Origin: Atrina japonica
Lineage: Eukaryota; Mollusca; Bivalvia; Pterioida; Pinnidae
Reading direction: 5' to 3'
Assembly (NCBI GenBank): GCA_030159075.1
Contig: BROG01000256.1
Coordinates: 165,001-229,000, forward strand
DNA length: 64,000 bases
Shown here one piece after another: positions 1 to 12,840 of this stretch (positions are counted from its first letter, which is position 1; every line of letters starts with the position of its first letter). The notes below the pieces were generated by a model that was not told the origin of the DNA, searched no databases, and saw only the letters and a program-made list of their open reading frames with translations. The position numbers and the translations under genes were made by a program.

Positions 1-288
1 GACCTTTCTGACAAGACGTGAGACAAACGTGTATCTAAGTTGCAACAGAGATGAAGCAAGATAAACTACTTAAATTTCGATCATTCTTACTTGAAAAGGA
101 AAAAACCTTTATATGTGGTCTACAAGAACCTGTTTATGGAGTACGTCATCGTGCGATCAACAATACTGTGAGGTGAAACTTGTGTGAAAACATTGTTTTT
201 AAACATTCTGAATGAATGTATAACTACTAGATGACATAAGTAACTTCAAACTATTGAGTTTTGCTTACTATGTTTCACTAAATAAAAT

Positions 289-700
289 GTAGAGTTACCA
301 ATTCGATAGAGGTCGTTGAGTGGTCTATACCAGTTGTAACGAGGATTTGTTGTGTGTAGAGTTACCTGTTCAATAGAGGTTGTTGAGTGGTCTATACCAG
401 TTGTAACAAGGATTTGTTATGTGTAGAGTTACCTGTTCAATAGAGGTCGTTGAGTGGTCTATACCAGTTGTAACGAGGATTTGTTGTGTGTAGAGTTACC
501 AGTTCGATAGAGGTCGTTGAGTGGTCTATACCAGTTGTAACGAGGATTTGTTGTGTGTAAAGTTACCAGTTCGATATAGGTTGTTGAGTGGTCTATACCA
601 GTTGTGACGAGGATTTGTTGTGTGTAGACTTACCTGTCCAATAGAGGTTGTTGAGTCGTCTGTACCTATTGTTGGGTGGTCTGTACCAGTTGTGACGGAG
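289..700 (+). repeat. 67-bp tandem array, about six units
   Basis: The phrase 'gtagagttacc' (or one-base variants) begins at 289, 356, 423, 490, 557 and 624, giving an exact 67-bp period. Each unit contains 'ttgagtggtctataccag' followed by a 'gaggatttgttgtgtg' type end. The array abuts the single-copy part of a dispersed element (see 700-880), so it is probably the internal satellite of that element. Confidence 0.9.
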
Positions 701-880
701 ATTTGTTCCTCACTTGTTTCATTAGAATTTGACTGTGGACTCGCGGCGGGATACTTACTACTCCATGACACCTGATCCCACATCTGGATTTCCAGAGATA
801 CTTGTTCGTCATAATTCATCAGATTTGTATATGTATGCTGGACATCTTGAAGATTTATACTTTGCATTTTGGTATCTCTG
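700..880 (+). mobile_element. Dispersed element family F, copy 1
   Basis: Shares 'gactgtggactc.cggcggg', 'cttactactccat' and 'cctgatcccac' with copies near 4257-4495 (inverted) and 5785-6022. It ends near 'atttatactttg..ggtatct', as copy 3 does. No transposase is visible, so it is non-autonomous. It could be a Helitron-like or pearl-type element carrying internal satellites; the class is inference. Confidence 0.7.
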
Positions 881-936
881 TGTGTGTGTGTGTGCGTGTG
901 TGTGTGTTTGTGTGTGTTTGTGTGTGTGCGCGCGCA
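879..936. repeat. (TG)n microsatellite
   Basis: Imperfect TG dinucleotide run with interruptions (tttg, gcgcgc). It sits exactly at the end of dispersed element copy 1. Confidence 0.95.
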
Positions 937-2039
937 CAGATAAAATATCCTATGTCTTTGAAATGGTTTTAGAATACAGAAGAATGGATGGAAGGTCAAG
1001 AAAAATATCACTGCACTGTCTTCATGATATGCAATGGAAAGTAAATTATCGACATCAGCATTTTTCTTAAAACTGGTGTAAAAAGGGTGAAAAAAGAATA
1101 AATGAACTAATTAATTGATATGTGTTACTTTTTGCTTTCATGGGCTGTAAATGAAAGGTGAATAAATGTTTGTGATAAAAATACAGACAACAATAATGTA
1201 CCTCCATTTGAAATAAACATTGCTTGACTAGTTTTACAAAGGTACATAGCATAAGAAAGAAAAACATGGAGCGGTCAAATGCATATAGAACTCGCTGTAG
1301 TTGTGCTTATTATGCTAAAAATGCATGCTTCTAATCTCTTTCATACTTTCCAAGATATCGTATCATGGAGATACGAATTACAGAAAGAATTCAACCCTAA
1401 ATCTTGACATTTATACTGATTGTGTTCCAGAAATAACTCCAGAGAATCTGAAATGAAATGCACGTAGCGGTCAGCAACGGCCATACTGGTTCATGCGTAC
1501 TTATAACTCACAAGTCACACCAATTTACAAACGGCAAGTGTCAAAGTAACACATATTCCCCTTTGATCTTCTGAGCTTCCTGTTAAATTTCTTGTAATGC
1601 AGAACGCCATCTCCCACTATTTGGCGTTGATCAACTCAGTCTTCGCTCATCACGTTGTATTTATCGTATATCTGGCAGATGATATGACGCCCTCACCTAT
1701 TTTAATTATTTGTCATTTGTTTTCTATTGTACAACAGCTAATTGTTTTTCTTCGTGTGCATCTCGTTAAGCAATTTCATGTCAAACAGCGAAGGTGTAAT
1801 TTTACTGTAGGCAATGGTACCTTTTACTGTTTACCCTTCATAATGCAAACTTATCACCTATTGCTTCAATAATGGATTTTGTTTTCAAGTTGTACGCATT
1901 TAATTTGTACCTCATACATATGTACATTTATACGCATCCTGTGTTATCCAATGGCACGTCTTCATTATACTTAGCATATAAAAATCACAGAAAACAAAGT
2001 AATAATCATAAGGATGACCATGAGAAAAATACACAGAAC

Positions 2040-2108
2040 ATTGGACAAGAAAAGGTGGAATCAAGTGCCATGGAGGAGTAAGCATCTTTTGTTGACTTGT
2101 CATACCGC
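2040..2108 (-). mobile_element. Dispersed element family F, short fragment
   Basis: Contains 'ggtggaatcaagtgccatgg' and 'gagtaagcatc', matching the inverse of copies 1 and 3. It is followed directly by poly-T (2112-2140), so it is a truncated copy. Confidence 0.6.
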
Positions 2109-2110
2109 CG

Positions 2111-2111
<1 letters not shown>

Positions 2112-2140
<29 letters not shown>
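2112..2140. repeat. poly-T run
   Basis: Nearly 30 T in a row next to an element fragment. Confidence 0.9.
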
Positions 2141-2142
<2 letters not shown>

Positions 2143-3420
2143 TCTTTTTGTACGTTGGTAGGATATGCAAATAGCTGTGCTTGGCAACAGTTCATGTTTA
2201 TGGTAGATTTGAACTATATCCCGTGTTGCAATTTGTAACGTTTTGCAGTCTAAACATCGAAAGTAACTAATTTACCATAACTTACCTCAGACTAATGATT
2301 ATCTTGTGCCTGTAACCATGTTAAGTTTAAATTTTATAAACATACTACCAAAGTTATAATGATCTTTTGTAACCGTTATTCAATCAAGACTTGTAAGAAT
2401 CATGGAAGACTTTTATAAGTCATTTGTAGCCGTATTATTTAACTAGGACTTTTATTCACCTGTGATTAAACTCTGACTTTTAAGTCATCTGTAACTCTAA
2501 CTCAATTTGGTGATATTTTGTAACTGTAAGTTAGTTCATATTTTGAGCGTCATTTTTACAATAAAGTAATATTTCGGAATGATAGTACTATTTAAATTTC
2601 TAAATTCCCCAAAAGCTAAGATAATCATCTTTTTACAGAGGTTACTCATAGACAAATTTGATTATACATTTAGAATTATTATTTGTCCTTGTATGATGCC
2701 ACATTCTCTTTCGAAAATGTACATCTATTTTAAATTGGAGTTCAATTGATTCCAACTTATAGACATAGACGTTCGTCTTGATCATTTACGGGGTTTTTTT
2801 GGGGGAAACTATGACTTGGGTATTATGTTTAAAATATCATATATCCCCTGAAATTTTATTTTGACTTGTAAGTATACATGCTGATACATTGACTAGGGAC
2901 TTAGTTTCCATTTCATTTCCATTGTATATTAATTCTTACACCTTAGATTACATCTACCCAAATATCATAAAATATAATTGACTGTTTTTGAAGTAAAAAT
3001 GGAAATAATGTCACATTTAATCTCAATAACCCACGGTACTTGTAATTGATTCCGAAGTTACCAAACTATCTCTCAAGCACATTTTTAGAACTATAAGATG
3101 TAAAACACTAAATACACGCTACAGTGGACGATACAAATGTAAATAATGATGAAGTCTTTTCTCTGCTCCTATGAATAAAATTCCATACATACTGAATTCC
3201 ATTACATTTTCTTAAAAACACACCATGTTTTTGACCCAGTGGTTTTGTTGAAAATGAAAAAAATATATATTCATGTACTAGAAATCCAATTTAGTCATAG
3301 AGCATTATAACTTTGATATTGTTTATAATATCCAAAATATTTACAAAAATACATGTCAGGATAGTCAAAAATAAAATGTAAACGTTGAACTTGAGTACTG
3401 AGTAAATATGTAGACTTCGT

Positions 3421-3429
3421 ATTAATAAA

Positions 3430-3511
<82 letters not shown>

Positions 3512-3535
3512 TTAATAATAATAATAATAATAAAT
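3421..3535. repeat. (AAT)n trinucleotide microsatellite
   Basis: About 115 bp of ATA/AAT trinucleotides with a few interruptions. Confidence 0.95.
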
Positions 3536-4256
3536 GTAACTTTTTATACTAGGCGTATGTATAATTGTTTTATTACTATCTGAAAACCTTAATTCGTGGG
3601 TGCGTCGTAAAACGGCCAATAGCCTTCCATCTGGGTCGTCACTGGAACCATCTGTTGTATTGAATGCATATGGTTGCATGTTTCTCGACGCCCCGGCATG
3701 CCAGATATGATATTAATGTTTTGTGTGATTATTATTTATAGTAATAGGTAACTCTAATGACCTCTCACATACCAGAACAACCTTTGTAAAAGAGTGCATA
3801 TCGGTTTGTATAATTTTTATAAGGAATCACGGAGAATTTAGATAACATGGAAATGCGACATTTGACCATTATCATTGGAGGCTGAAAGAAAAATAACTTC
3901 TGTTGCCGAGCTCCATGTTAAAACGCAATAAATTATGAGTTGATGGTGTTAAGGGTTTTAGTTCATTGTTGCTAAATGTAATGGTAAAAACATTGGATTA
4001 TTTCTGCGTGACGTGATGTATGTATTTTATGAACAATGCTGTCGTGAAATTGGAATGGAAGGAATGGTTTTGCACGTGATGCAAAACATTTGAAAATGGT
4101 GGAACAAAGCAAGAATTGATGAGGTAACTGAAACCTCTTTTATAGGACAGTGGCGATTTGTCAAACACTCGACCTACGATGTTAGTATCGTGAATCATGT
4201 GTATGGAACATAGGATGAAGACATGAGACGCGTGATTTTTGAAAGAATATAAAAAA

Positions 4257-4495
4257 ATTCAGATACCAAAGTATAAAATTTTAGGATGTCCAGGATATAG
4301 GTACAAATCTGGTAAAAAATGGACAAACACTCTGGAAATCAAGAGGTGGGATCAGGTGTCATGGAGAAGTAAGCATCCCCTGTCGACCGGTCACACCCGC
4401 CGTGAGTCCGCAGTCAAATCCAAATGAAATACGCGACGAACAAATCCTCGTCACAATTGGTATAGACGTCTCAACAACAGGAAACTCAACATTTT
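4257..4495 (-). mobile_element. Dispersed element family F, copy 2 (inverted)
   Basis: Reverse complement of copy 3 over nearly its whole length: 'cagataccaaagtata' at one end, 'gtgggatcaggtg.catgga', 'gtcgaccggtcacacccgcc' in the middle, and 'cctcgtcacaattggtat' at the other end. No protein-coding capacity is recognised. Confidence 0.75.
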
Positions 4496-5784
4496 ACTTA
4501 GCGAAACAAAGTAATCGCAAACAAGGCTATTATACCGACCGTAAAATTTGCGGAACGGAGACATCAAACGCGGTTTTCGATATCTCTGTGTCAATAATAT
4601 GTCAGTGAGTAGTTTACCTCTATATATGAAATGTTCAAACATTTTATATACTGAGTTCATTGTGAAGTGAACCCTTAGTACAGATGCCCTCAAGTCGTAA
4701 TACATGTCGAGAATCGTGGGATTAGACATTTTCTAGTTGTTCAATTCCGGTTATTTTTTTGGTTTTGGTTTTTTTGTTTGTTTTGTTTTTGTTTTTTTTT
4801 GTGTAGTTTGGGGTACGTAACTTCCGGTTTTGTAATACATGTATTTACATTGGAAACATTTAATATACTTTTCAAGTTGTTTGAGAGGGAAAACGTTAAG
4901 CTAAATGTTCTTCCTTGCAACGATAACAAGTGTTGTGTTGACTCCTTCAGCTGTACGTAATGCCTATCCCTGGTGTTTTATACGATTAACTCCTTAACCG
5001 GAACTGATGAAGGTCACATTATTCCTTGAAGCTGCAGCTATTGTGACAGAGCCCGACTTTACAAAACAACTCGAAAAAGATGTATTCAGCAATTATAGAT
5101 AAACTATTTCTCAACGTTCAAAATCCTTGACGAGGCGTATTAAAACAATCAAACAAAATAAATTGTCTGCTGCTAAAGTGTGAGTATGCATTGCAAGATT
5201 CTGTCATCCTATGTTGCTGTGTTTGAGTTTTTGTTGTTCCCTTATTTTGCCCAAAGACTCAGCTTCTATACATGTTTCTTATCGCTTTTTCTATCGGGCA
5301 TTATGACAAACAAAGACAGCTGAGTTCATTGGTTCATAAGATTCCTAGACAGACAAGAATATATATCTAGTTTGATGTGCAGGTCAGCTTATAAAAAATT
5401 ATAGATTACGGTGGTCTGTAATCGTCTGCTCTTGTACTACACTCACGATTGCACGTGCTGGATTTTATATTCTTGGTGTTTTCAATAGATCAAGGCTGTC
5501 GATGTACATGAACAAGGTTTTCAGACGAAAATAGCAGAAACTCTATTATTCTCTTTTAACGAATTACTATATGTGTACTCTAAAAAAAACTAGACTGATC
5601 TATTCCGGTGTGTGCTAATGTATAAACGTATGAAATATAAATAAAACACTAGATAAAAAGAAAATGTTATTAATGAAGCAGTCAGTAGCTTCATAAACTC
5701 ACTCAGTCAATTAACTATCTAAACGTAGAGTTTTCTCGTCTGCTTGAATTTTCTCTCTAGCTACACAGTTTATTGAAGAGTTGC

Positions 5785-6022
5785 CTTTTCGTTGGCGGTT
5801 GTTGAGACGTCTGTACCAATTGTGACGAGGATACACTCCTCACGTATTTCATTGGACTTGACTGTGGACTCACGGCGGGTGTGACCGGTCGACAGAGGAT
5901 GCTTACTCCTCCATGGCACCTGATCCCACCTCTTGGTTTCCAGAGGTCCGTGTTTGTCCATTTTAACCGGATTTGTATCTATGTCCTGGGCATTCTATTG
6001 ATTTATACTTTGGTATCTGAGA
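5785..6022 (+). mobile_element. Dispersed element family F, copy 3
   Basis: Contains 'ttgttgagacgtctgtacca', 'gtgaccggtcgacag', 'gcttactcctccatggcacc' and ends in 'tttatactttggtatctg'. It aligns with copy 2 inverted and with the unique part of copy 1. About 238 bp; a second-strand partner of copy 2 about 1.3 kb away. Confidence 0.75.
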
Positions 6023-7065
6023 TTTTTTTATATCATTGTATGTCCGTAACATTATTAGTTTTACCCGTTTATTTATTATTTACTTGATTACTCATTTATC
6101 GTGGCTTTTGTTTATTTTGCGACACAAGAAGTGTTTGATCATACCCAATATAATCGCAATGAGATAGGTGCATTTGATTAGCCATCCATATTACATACAC
6201 ATTTTACTTTTTTTTTATTTTCAGAATACATACTCCAATATTAAGCATGTTTCACAATGTCCTATCCCGTTTGGGATTCGCAATTGTATTCATGTTTGAG
6301 ACCATTGCACAACTAATTCGTCGTGTTCTAATGAACTTGAGCTTTGATTATTTTGTTACTTATTTAATACTTTAAAGTACTGCCAATGGATCTAAGAAAC
6401 TACATTTTAAATAAGGCAAAATCTACTATACAATAAGTCCTACATATGTGAATGCAATCTACCCAACGGATTGTAATCCATTTCATATTATGTGACATTG
6501 CAGATACATTTCATACACTGCAATGATCTATTTATCAAAAAATCATATTTCAAAAAATCGGTCATTGGTTCGTGTAAGATTTCCAATCTTAATATATGTC
6601 GATAACGGAAGCTTGTAATACATCTCAATTCATTAATTGACATACATCTAAGGTTTGCTGCAGATTATATCTTCTTTATCTTCCGGGGTTCTTACACAGA
6701 GTTGTCGGCTTTTGCACTCCTCAACAGTCTCTGTCAAAGTCTCGACTTTTGCCAGATTCTGGCAAAACATATAAATCCACTATAGATTTTGCTCTTTATA
6801 AGATATCTGTCTTATTTGCATCTATTTTAGTGCTGACATAGAAAAAAACTATTTGAGGTGAAATTGATATAAATATAGGGACTATATTTTTGCGAAGTGT
6901 TTCATAATCTGTGTAATTTGGTTTTATATACATTTCTGTGTGTTACATGACCACGTATTTTGGGACTTTTTTTTAGACGTTGACGAGTGCAAGAAATTTG
7001 ATCCGCGTTTGTCCAATGCTCACCAAGTTTGTATAATATCTCTTGGATCCTAAAAAGACTGTGAA

Positions 7066-7270
7066 TCCGTCATCCCCTGTGTTGACATTTAGACTCACCC
7101 AAATCAATAAATACTTTAGGCCTACTTTCATAATCTAGGGATAAATAAGATGACATTGTATGTAAGAGTATTGCTCACTTTCCAGTGCACTCCTGATTTC
7201 TTAAAGTTGTACTTAACATTTCTTTGAATTGGGCGAGTCCACATGTTCCTACAGGGGTCGATGAGTTAAT
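7066..7270 (+). mobile_element. TTAA-bounded MITE, long form
   Basis: Begins near 'catcccctgtgttgacattt' and ends 'caggggtcgatgagttaa'. The same start, middle and end recur at 29001-29218 and 56213-56428. About 205 bp and no ORF. The left boundary has decayed. Confidence 0.65.
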
Positions 7271-8039
7271 TTTTTGGTATCTGTGTTTTGTATCTTTCTG
7301 CATTCCAATAATACAAATTTTTAATTCTAAATTATTCTTTATGAACTGACCATTTCACGATAACTGCGTCCCTAATAATTTCATCTACACAGAAACACTT
7401 TCTTGAGTGGTATCAAGAGGTTTCGTGCTCAAAACATTTAATACCTAAGACAAATATTACCCAATGAAAGGCTATTTGTTCCCTGTGTATGATTGGAATT
7501 TCACTAGGTATGATATTTGTTGGGTATGAAACGCCTTGTTACCACTCGGAAGTGTTTAGTGCGCATGTGAAATTAGCAGGAACGCAGTTACGGTGAAAAG
7601 GGTCTTAAGTATACTAGTAAACATTATGAACTAAAAATGTTCATTTGAAGAATAGTGTTATAACAATGACGTCATTAATTAGTAAAATACAAACAATAAG
7701 ACAATATATATGAAGTTTTTTACATTTTATTGATTCACAACACGGAGATTGTGAAAACTGGCAAATCATAAGTGTTCTGAAATGATGCATGTATCAGCGA
7801 AACAGACGGGTGTATGACTATGTAGCATAGACGATTGAGGTAAACAATACACTGACATCTCTACCCTTAATGTCCATTTCAAGATGCCAGTTTCATCAAA
7901 CGTAACGATAAATAATAATGTTAAAAATGTATAAAGTTTAAAATGTTCTCGTAGCAAACGCTACCTAACAAACCGTATTTTCATTAATCGAAAGCCAAAC
8001 TTTTCTGGTCCCAGTAATTAACAGATTGAAAATAACAGA

Positions 8040-8041
<2 letters not shown>

Positions 8042-8132
<91 letters not shown>
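8042..8132. repeat. (TA)n microsatellite, about 90 bp
   Basis: Uninterrupted TA dinucleotides. First of a cluster between 8 and 13 kb. Confidence 0.97.
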
Positions 8133-8136
<4 letters not shown>

Positions 8137-8455
8137 GAATACGACGGTGATTTTTGAAAACAGTTAACATGTAAAATATCTCCTGCAGGCTGCATTGGAA
8201 AAGTCGAAATTTACCAAGTCACATGACATTGAGTTTACAGTAAACAATGACACCGCACAATAAATGCACCATTATATATAATTCTGTCACTGGCAGTATT
8301 ATGCCTGGTTTAAATTAGTTCAGAAGACATTAATACTGACATAATGAGACAAATATATCCCTACAGGTAAAAATATGATATACATGCATAAGTGTAAGAC
8401 CAGATCGAACGACAGCTTGTTGATGGACACCGTACATGCAAACATACATACTTAT

Positions 8456-8459
<4 letters not shown>

Positions 8460-8526
<67 letters not shown>
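8460..8526. repeat. (TA)n microsatellite
   Basis: Uninterrupted TA run, followed by 'catgtaca'. Confidence 0.97.
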
Positions 8527-8532
<6 letters not shown>

Positions 8533-9835
8533 CAGATTTTTGTATGTCATCTATATTTCTTTTCTATGTACATGTACTTTTAAAGACACAATCTCGTACA
8601 ATTACTAACAGTCATGTTTTCTCCCCTGGGCCTGGACCCCACCCTACCCGTGTGTTATATCTGGTACCCGCTGTGCTAGGAGTGTATTGCTTATTAAAAA
8701 CTTATTGATTCATCGTTAAGGCATCTTGTAGGCAACTCTATCACGTGATAAGGAGAGTACCGTGTACATATTCGACCTAATTTATTGTACTGTTGCGTAC
8801 GTTCGGAACAAGCTAATTAATCATAATCTCACTTATAATAATGAAACCGATATTTCATGCAATCAACCGGCATCAAACGCCGATGTCTCTAGATCTTTCA
8901 TTCTATTTCTTAATTAAAAATGAGGTAGATAAGATTATATATAGGAGTCTGACGCGTCACACTGACATTGCAAAATGCCCTTTAAGATGCAGACTAGCTG
9001 TGGAAGGACATGAAACCTCTCCTCGGTTTGTAACGTTTGAAGTGCTGAAAATTCTTGCGTGTGTGTATGAAATATTCATACAACATAAATTAAAATTTCT
9101 GTATGCTGTTTGCAAAAGTTATCTGATACAGAATTCAATTTTTTATTAATTGCAATGTATCGATCGGTTAAATAATAAAGTGCAAAGTGCAGGCACGGGT
9201 CAACCGAGCAGACGTACCCTATCCATAGTGCAACTGAACAAGATGCACTTCTTCAGTGCCAGCAGACGATAGCTAGTATAGACGAAAGAGTTTCCCCCCT
9301 AAAAAATTATTGAATTAAAATAGCAGAAATAAGATGACCTACGATTCATATGAAATATATAATTACTAGTAATATACATGTACATATATTGTATACATGT
9401 ACATCAACAAGTTGCCGATCGTCACTGATACATTCCTTAGAAGTACCGACAGAACAGAAACGAATAAAAAATCGACAACATGGACATATATATCCACTGG
9501 ATAATGTCGTCATTTTTATATATAGAGATACCCTGAAGATTTTGGCACCATTATAGCTACAGTTTCTTGCCGTCAAAGAACGTATATTAAAACATAGAAA
9601 TTATATTACTGTTTTAAGAATCTATAGCGAGGGATGAATATCATCTTCAAAACATCAGAAGATTTGGACACTTCCGGAAATGACAAAATGCAAAACGTCA
9701 TTCTTGAACGTACAATGATTGTGTCACTTCCGGGAGCGCAAGAATGTCTCATATCTATTGCATTTTTTCCCTTTGAAAGAAAGTTTGATACATGTTGATC
9801 AATAATAAGAGTAAAACCATGTGCAGATCTTTTCT

Positions 9836-9837
<2 letters not shown>

Positions 9838-9896
<59 letters not shown>
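9838..9896. repeat. (TA)n microsatellite
   Basis: Uninterrupted TA run. Confidence 0.97.
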
Positions 9897-9899
<3 letters not shown>

Positions 9900-10565
9900 C
9901 TGACAAAGAATGAAATCTCATAACTCTCAATGGTACTGACAAATCGTTTTAAAAGTACAGGTAACATACATACTTGGAAATATTGTAAAAAAAGGGTCAT
10001 TTTATGTCTATGTTCATGCGCAATGTACCTGGACTTTCAAAAATTCCTGCCAGAAAACAAATAAATAAATAAATATGGCTTTCTATAATGCTCAATTGAG
10101 CTATTTCTTATTGATTCAATGCGTTATGAAAACATAAAACGTCTTCCGACGTAACAATATTTTCAATCACACGATGGACCTTTGGTTGAGGTCACATGAG
10201 TGATAATTCAGTTTATCTAATACACTTACACAAACTGACAAACAGAGTAATACTTTAGACTCTCATCAAACCAATACATGCGCATTCAAAACTTTTACAT
10301 ATACGGAACTTCCGCTTCAAGCCTTGATTATAACGACATTAAACATAGGACATAAAATGACTCCAATATCCTTTCAAAACAGGACGTGATGAACTGTCAA
10401 ACCATTAAAATCTTAAGAACATTAAATAATTTTTTACAAAGTGTACATTCAGATATATTTATTGCACCTGTTAATGTATTCGTTTAAAACTTTTATCATT
10501 ACTCCTTGTCGTTCATAAAAATAATCGCCCAAAACATTTCTTCCATTCTTTCATCCTAACAAACA

Positions 10566-10566
<1 letters not shown>

Positions 10567-10645
<79 letters not shown>
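10567..10645. repeat. (TA)n microsatellite
   Basis: Uninterrupted TA run of nearly 80 bp. Confidence 0.97.
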
Positions 10646-10647
<2 letters not shown>

Positions 10648-10805
10648 CAAAGCTGGACAGTTATCTCACTTATTTACCCCATCTGTACAAGCAGAACCAT
10701 TTTAGAAGTTAGGATTTCTTTCAATTCAAAATCGGTAATATCATTGATCAGTGATCACCCGAGTATTACGACACCCTGATAATTAATATATATATATATA
10801 TACAG

Positions 10806-11035
10806 AGCTCCAGATAAGAGGAGTAACAGGGTATTTACCCTTTAAAAATTTGAAAATCAGCTTTGGAATTTAATTTAAAACTGGGGTGAAGTTACTCATT
10901 GGAAATTGGCGTTACAAATTGTAATAGTGACAATTTATATACCATTATGTAAAACACCCTTTAAGAATTTTGATTTACTTTAAATATTATTTCAGGGAGT
11001 GAAATACCCTTTACCTGAAAATCTTATCTGGAGCT
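10806..11035. mobile_element. MITE inside a TA tract, 14-bp terminal inverted repeats
   Basis: Left end 'agctccagataaga' (10806-10819) is the exact inverse of the right end (11022-11035). TA dinucleotide runs continue on both sides (about 10788-10801 and 11036-11052), as if a (TA)n tract was split by the insertion. The 230-bp interior has no ORF. The insertion preference fits a TA-targeting (Tc1/mariner-like) family, but the class is inferred. Confidence 0.75.
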
Positions 11036-12090
11036 ATATATATATATATATAACATTGCATTTCGTATGGGACAAGTTTTACGGTAAACACACACGTGTG
11101 TGATGTTCATTCAGCTAAGCTCATATAGACATGCATCGGGCCAGCTTGCATTGATTCGCTTGCTCTCAAAACGAGATAAATATCAGGGAAAAAACTTGAA
11201 CTTTCTAACACATATCAACATTTGACCTATACATGGGTTAACCAGTATCGGGACCATTCATATCACCCTTAATTATCTATACGGTAAGATCAAAGATGCG
11301 GTTTTGTTTATGTAAATGATCCAGATGAATTATGTTTAACATGATAACGTGGTTTAATGAACGTGCAATACGTCCCATGTAAATAACAAATATAAGGCGT
11401 ACAAAAATCGTGAATGAGAATAACCAATTCCTGTGAACTAGAAAAATGTTGGTTGATTGCAGCAGATATTCAGTTTCTTGGTAGTATGCACCTTCTTAAC
11501 AAAAAACTTAAACAATACAGAAGCGTCCATCATCATCTTGGAATACAGAGACACACAAAACTCATTTTTAACTGGATTGGAACGAATACCATGGCAGCTG
11601 TACCCAGAAGACAAGGCGCATGGTAGCACACCGTGTTTCCACCGTGAATTAACATTATAGTTCACTGTGGGTTCACATCGGAGACAAACTTATCCTGATT
11701 TGACGAGAATATACAACTTTAAACGTTGATTGCTCAAAATGGTCCATCGGAGCAATGAAGACGCTAAATAATCACAGATGCTTATACTTTTTTTCAAGAA
11801 AGTATGGTCGGATTCATGCTATTAGCATTGCCCATCAAGTTATCCAGTGAACAACACAAGAACAATACTAAATAAATACAGATTATTATGACAGCGAAAT
11901 CCATTTGTTATCTGTTTTAACATATCGTCAGTACAGATAGAACAAGGTTCCGAGTGTTCATCAAATTTTATAAATATTTATCTTACAATGGCGGTTGATG
12001 GCCATATACATTTTGTCAAACACGTGCACTGGTGTTGCACGCGATCTGAACTGCAGTTTGACTTTTCCGGAGAATCACACTTTCCAATTC

Positions 12091-12672
12091 TCAAGATGTC
12101 CTTGATGATGTTAATTTCCTACGTAAAGACTTCCTTTGTCTCTGATCTCTTTGTCGTCTCTCTCGTCGTTGCTTCTTGCATCTCCTATATCGCCGAAGTA
12201 CATCCCAACAGTTCCGTTTGTGGAACAATCTAAAGTCTCTTAATGTGGCACTAAAGAAATTTTCAACAACATTTCTACAGAATTTTACATACGTCCGAGT
12301 TTCACCATTACGTGGTTTTACAAGTTCTGAACACTTCTTCCGTCGAGCTTTTTTGCATTTACTTTTTTGTAACACTCGGCTTGTGTCTTTACAAGTTTTG
12401 TTTAAATGACTTAATTCTTTAGAGGTATTCTCTACCATAAAAAGTGTATCGTTTTCGTAATATTCTCGTTCCCATTTTTTACTAATGGCTATAGCTTTAT
12501 TGTTGCAACCAAGCGCAATGTGGTACTTCCGGATCCGTTCTGTTGTTCTTGGACCATGTTTATGATGTCGATATTTTGTATAATAATATACTTCCGGTTC
12601 ATCTTTTGTTCCAGAGTTTCTATATTGAAATTTTTCTTCAAACCCGCAGTCATCTTCATTGAAATGTTTCAT
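12091..12672 (-). CDS. FGF-like gene, terminal coding exon 3
   Basis: This exon follows acceptor TTATTACAG|ATG and encodes the last 193 residues, ending at TGA (12093-12091). The first part, 'KHFNEDDCGFEEKF', matches the family C-x-F-x-E block. The following 'KHGPRTTERIRKYHIALG' region may correspond to the last trefoil strands in diverged form. The remaining tail is lysine/arginine-rich with clusters such as CKKARRKKC and QRRERRQRDQRQRK, suggesting heparin binding or a nuclear-localisation-like patch. That role is inference. I could not identify a convincing polyadenylation signal downstream. Confidence 0.8.
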   Translation of the reverse strand: MKHFNEDDCGFEEKFQYRNSGTKDEPEVYYYTKYRHHKHGPRTTERIRKYHIALGCNNKAIAISKKWEREYYENDTLFMVENTSKELSHLNKTCKDTSRVLQKSKCKKARRKKCSELVKPRNGETRTYVKFCRNVVENFFSATLRDFRLFHKRNCWDVLRRYRRCKKQRRERRQRDQRQRKSLRRKLTSSRTS

Positions 12673-12770
12673 CTGTAATAATTAAACAGACACAGTGAAT
12701 TAAAATTGGCTGATCCTATAATGCGTTGAAAGAGAGACGTCTTTGTGCACACATTAAGCATAAAAGCACA

Positions 12771-12840
<70 letters not shown>

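Larger units (their letters stand above)
1..12090. other. Intergenic region 3' of the FGF-like gene
   Basis: No recognisable coding exon. Open frames here (for example plus 8841-9149, minus 9606-9839, plus 11414-11626) show no known motif and no splice or homology support. The 3' UTR of the FGF-like gene must lie just left of 12091. Confidence 0.5.

Noticed and set aside
7965..8608. Frames with Ile-Tyr repeats
   Set aside because: Translation of TA microsatellites.
8841..9149. Plus-strand frame of 102 codons starting with ATG
   Set aside because: No recognisable motif, no splice context and no relation to neighbouring genes; length is not unusual by chance in this much sequence.
11414..11665. 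Overlapping frames on both strands near the FGF-like 3' end
   Set aside because: No known motif; probably 3' UTR or intergenic DNA.
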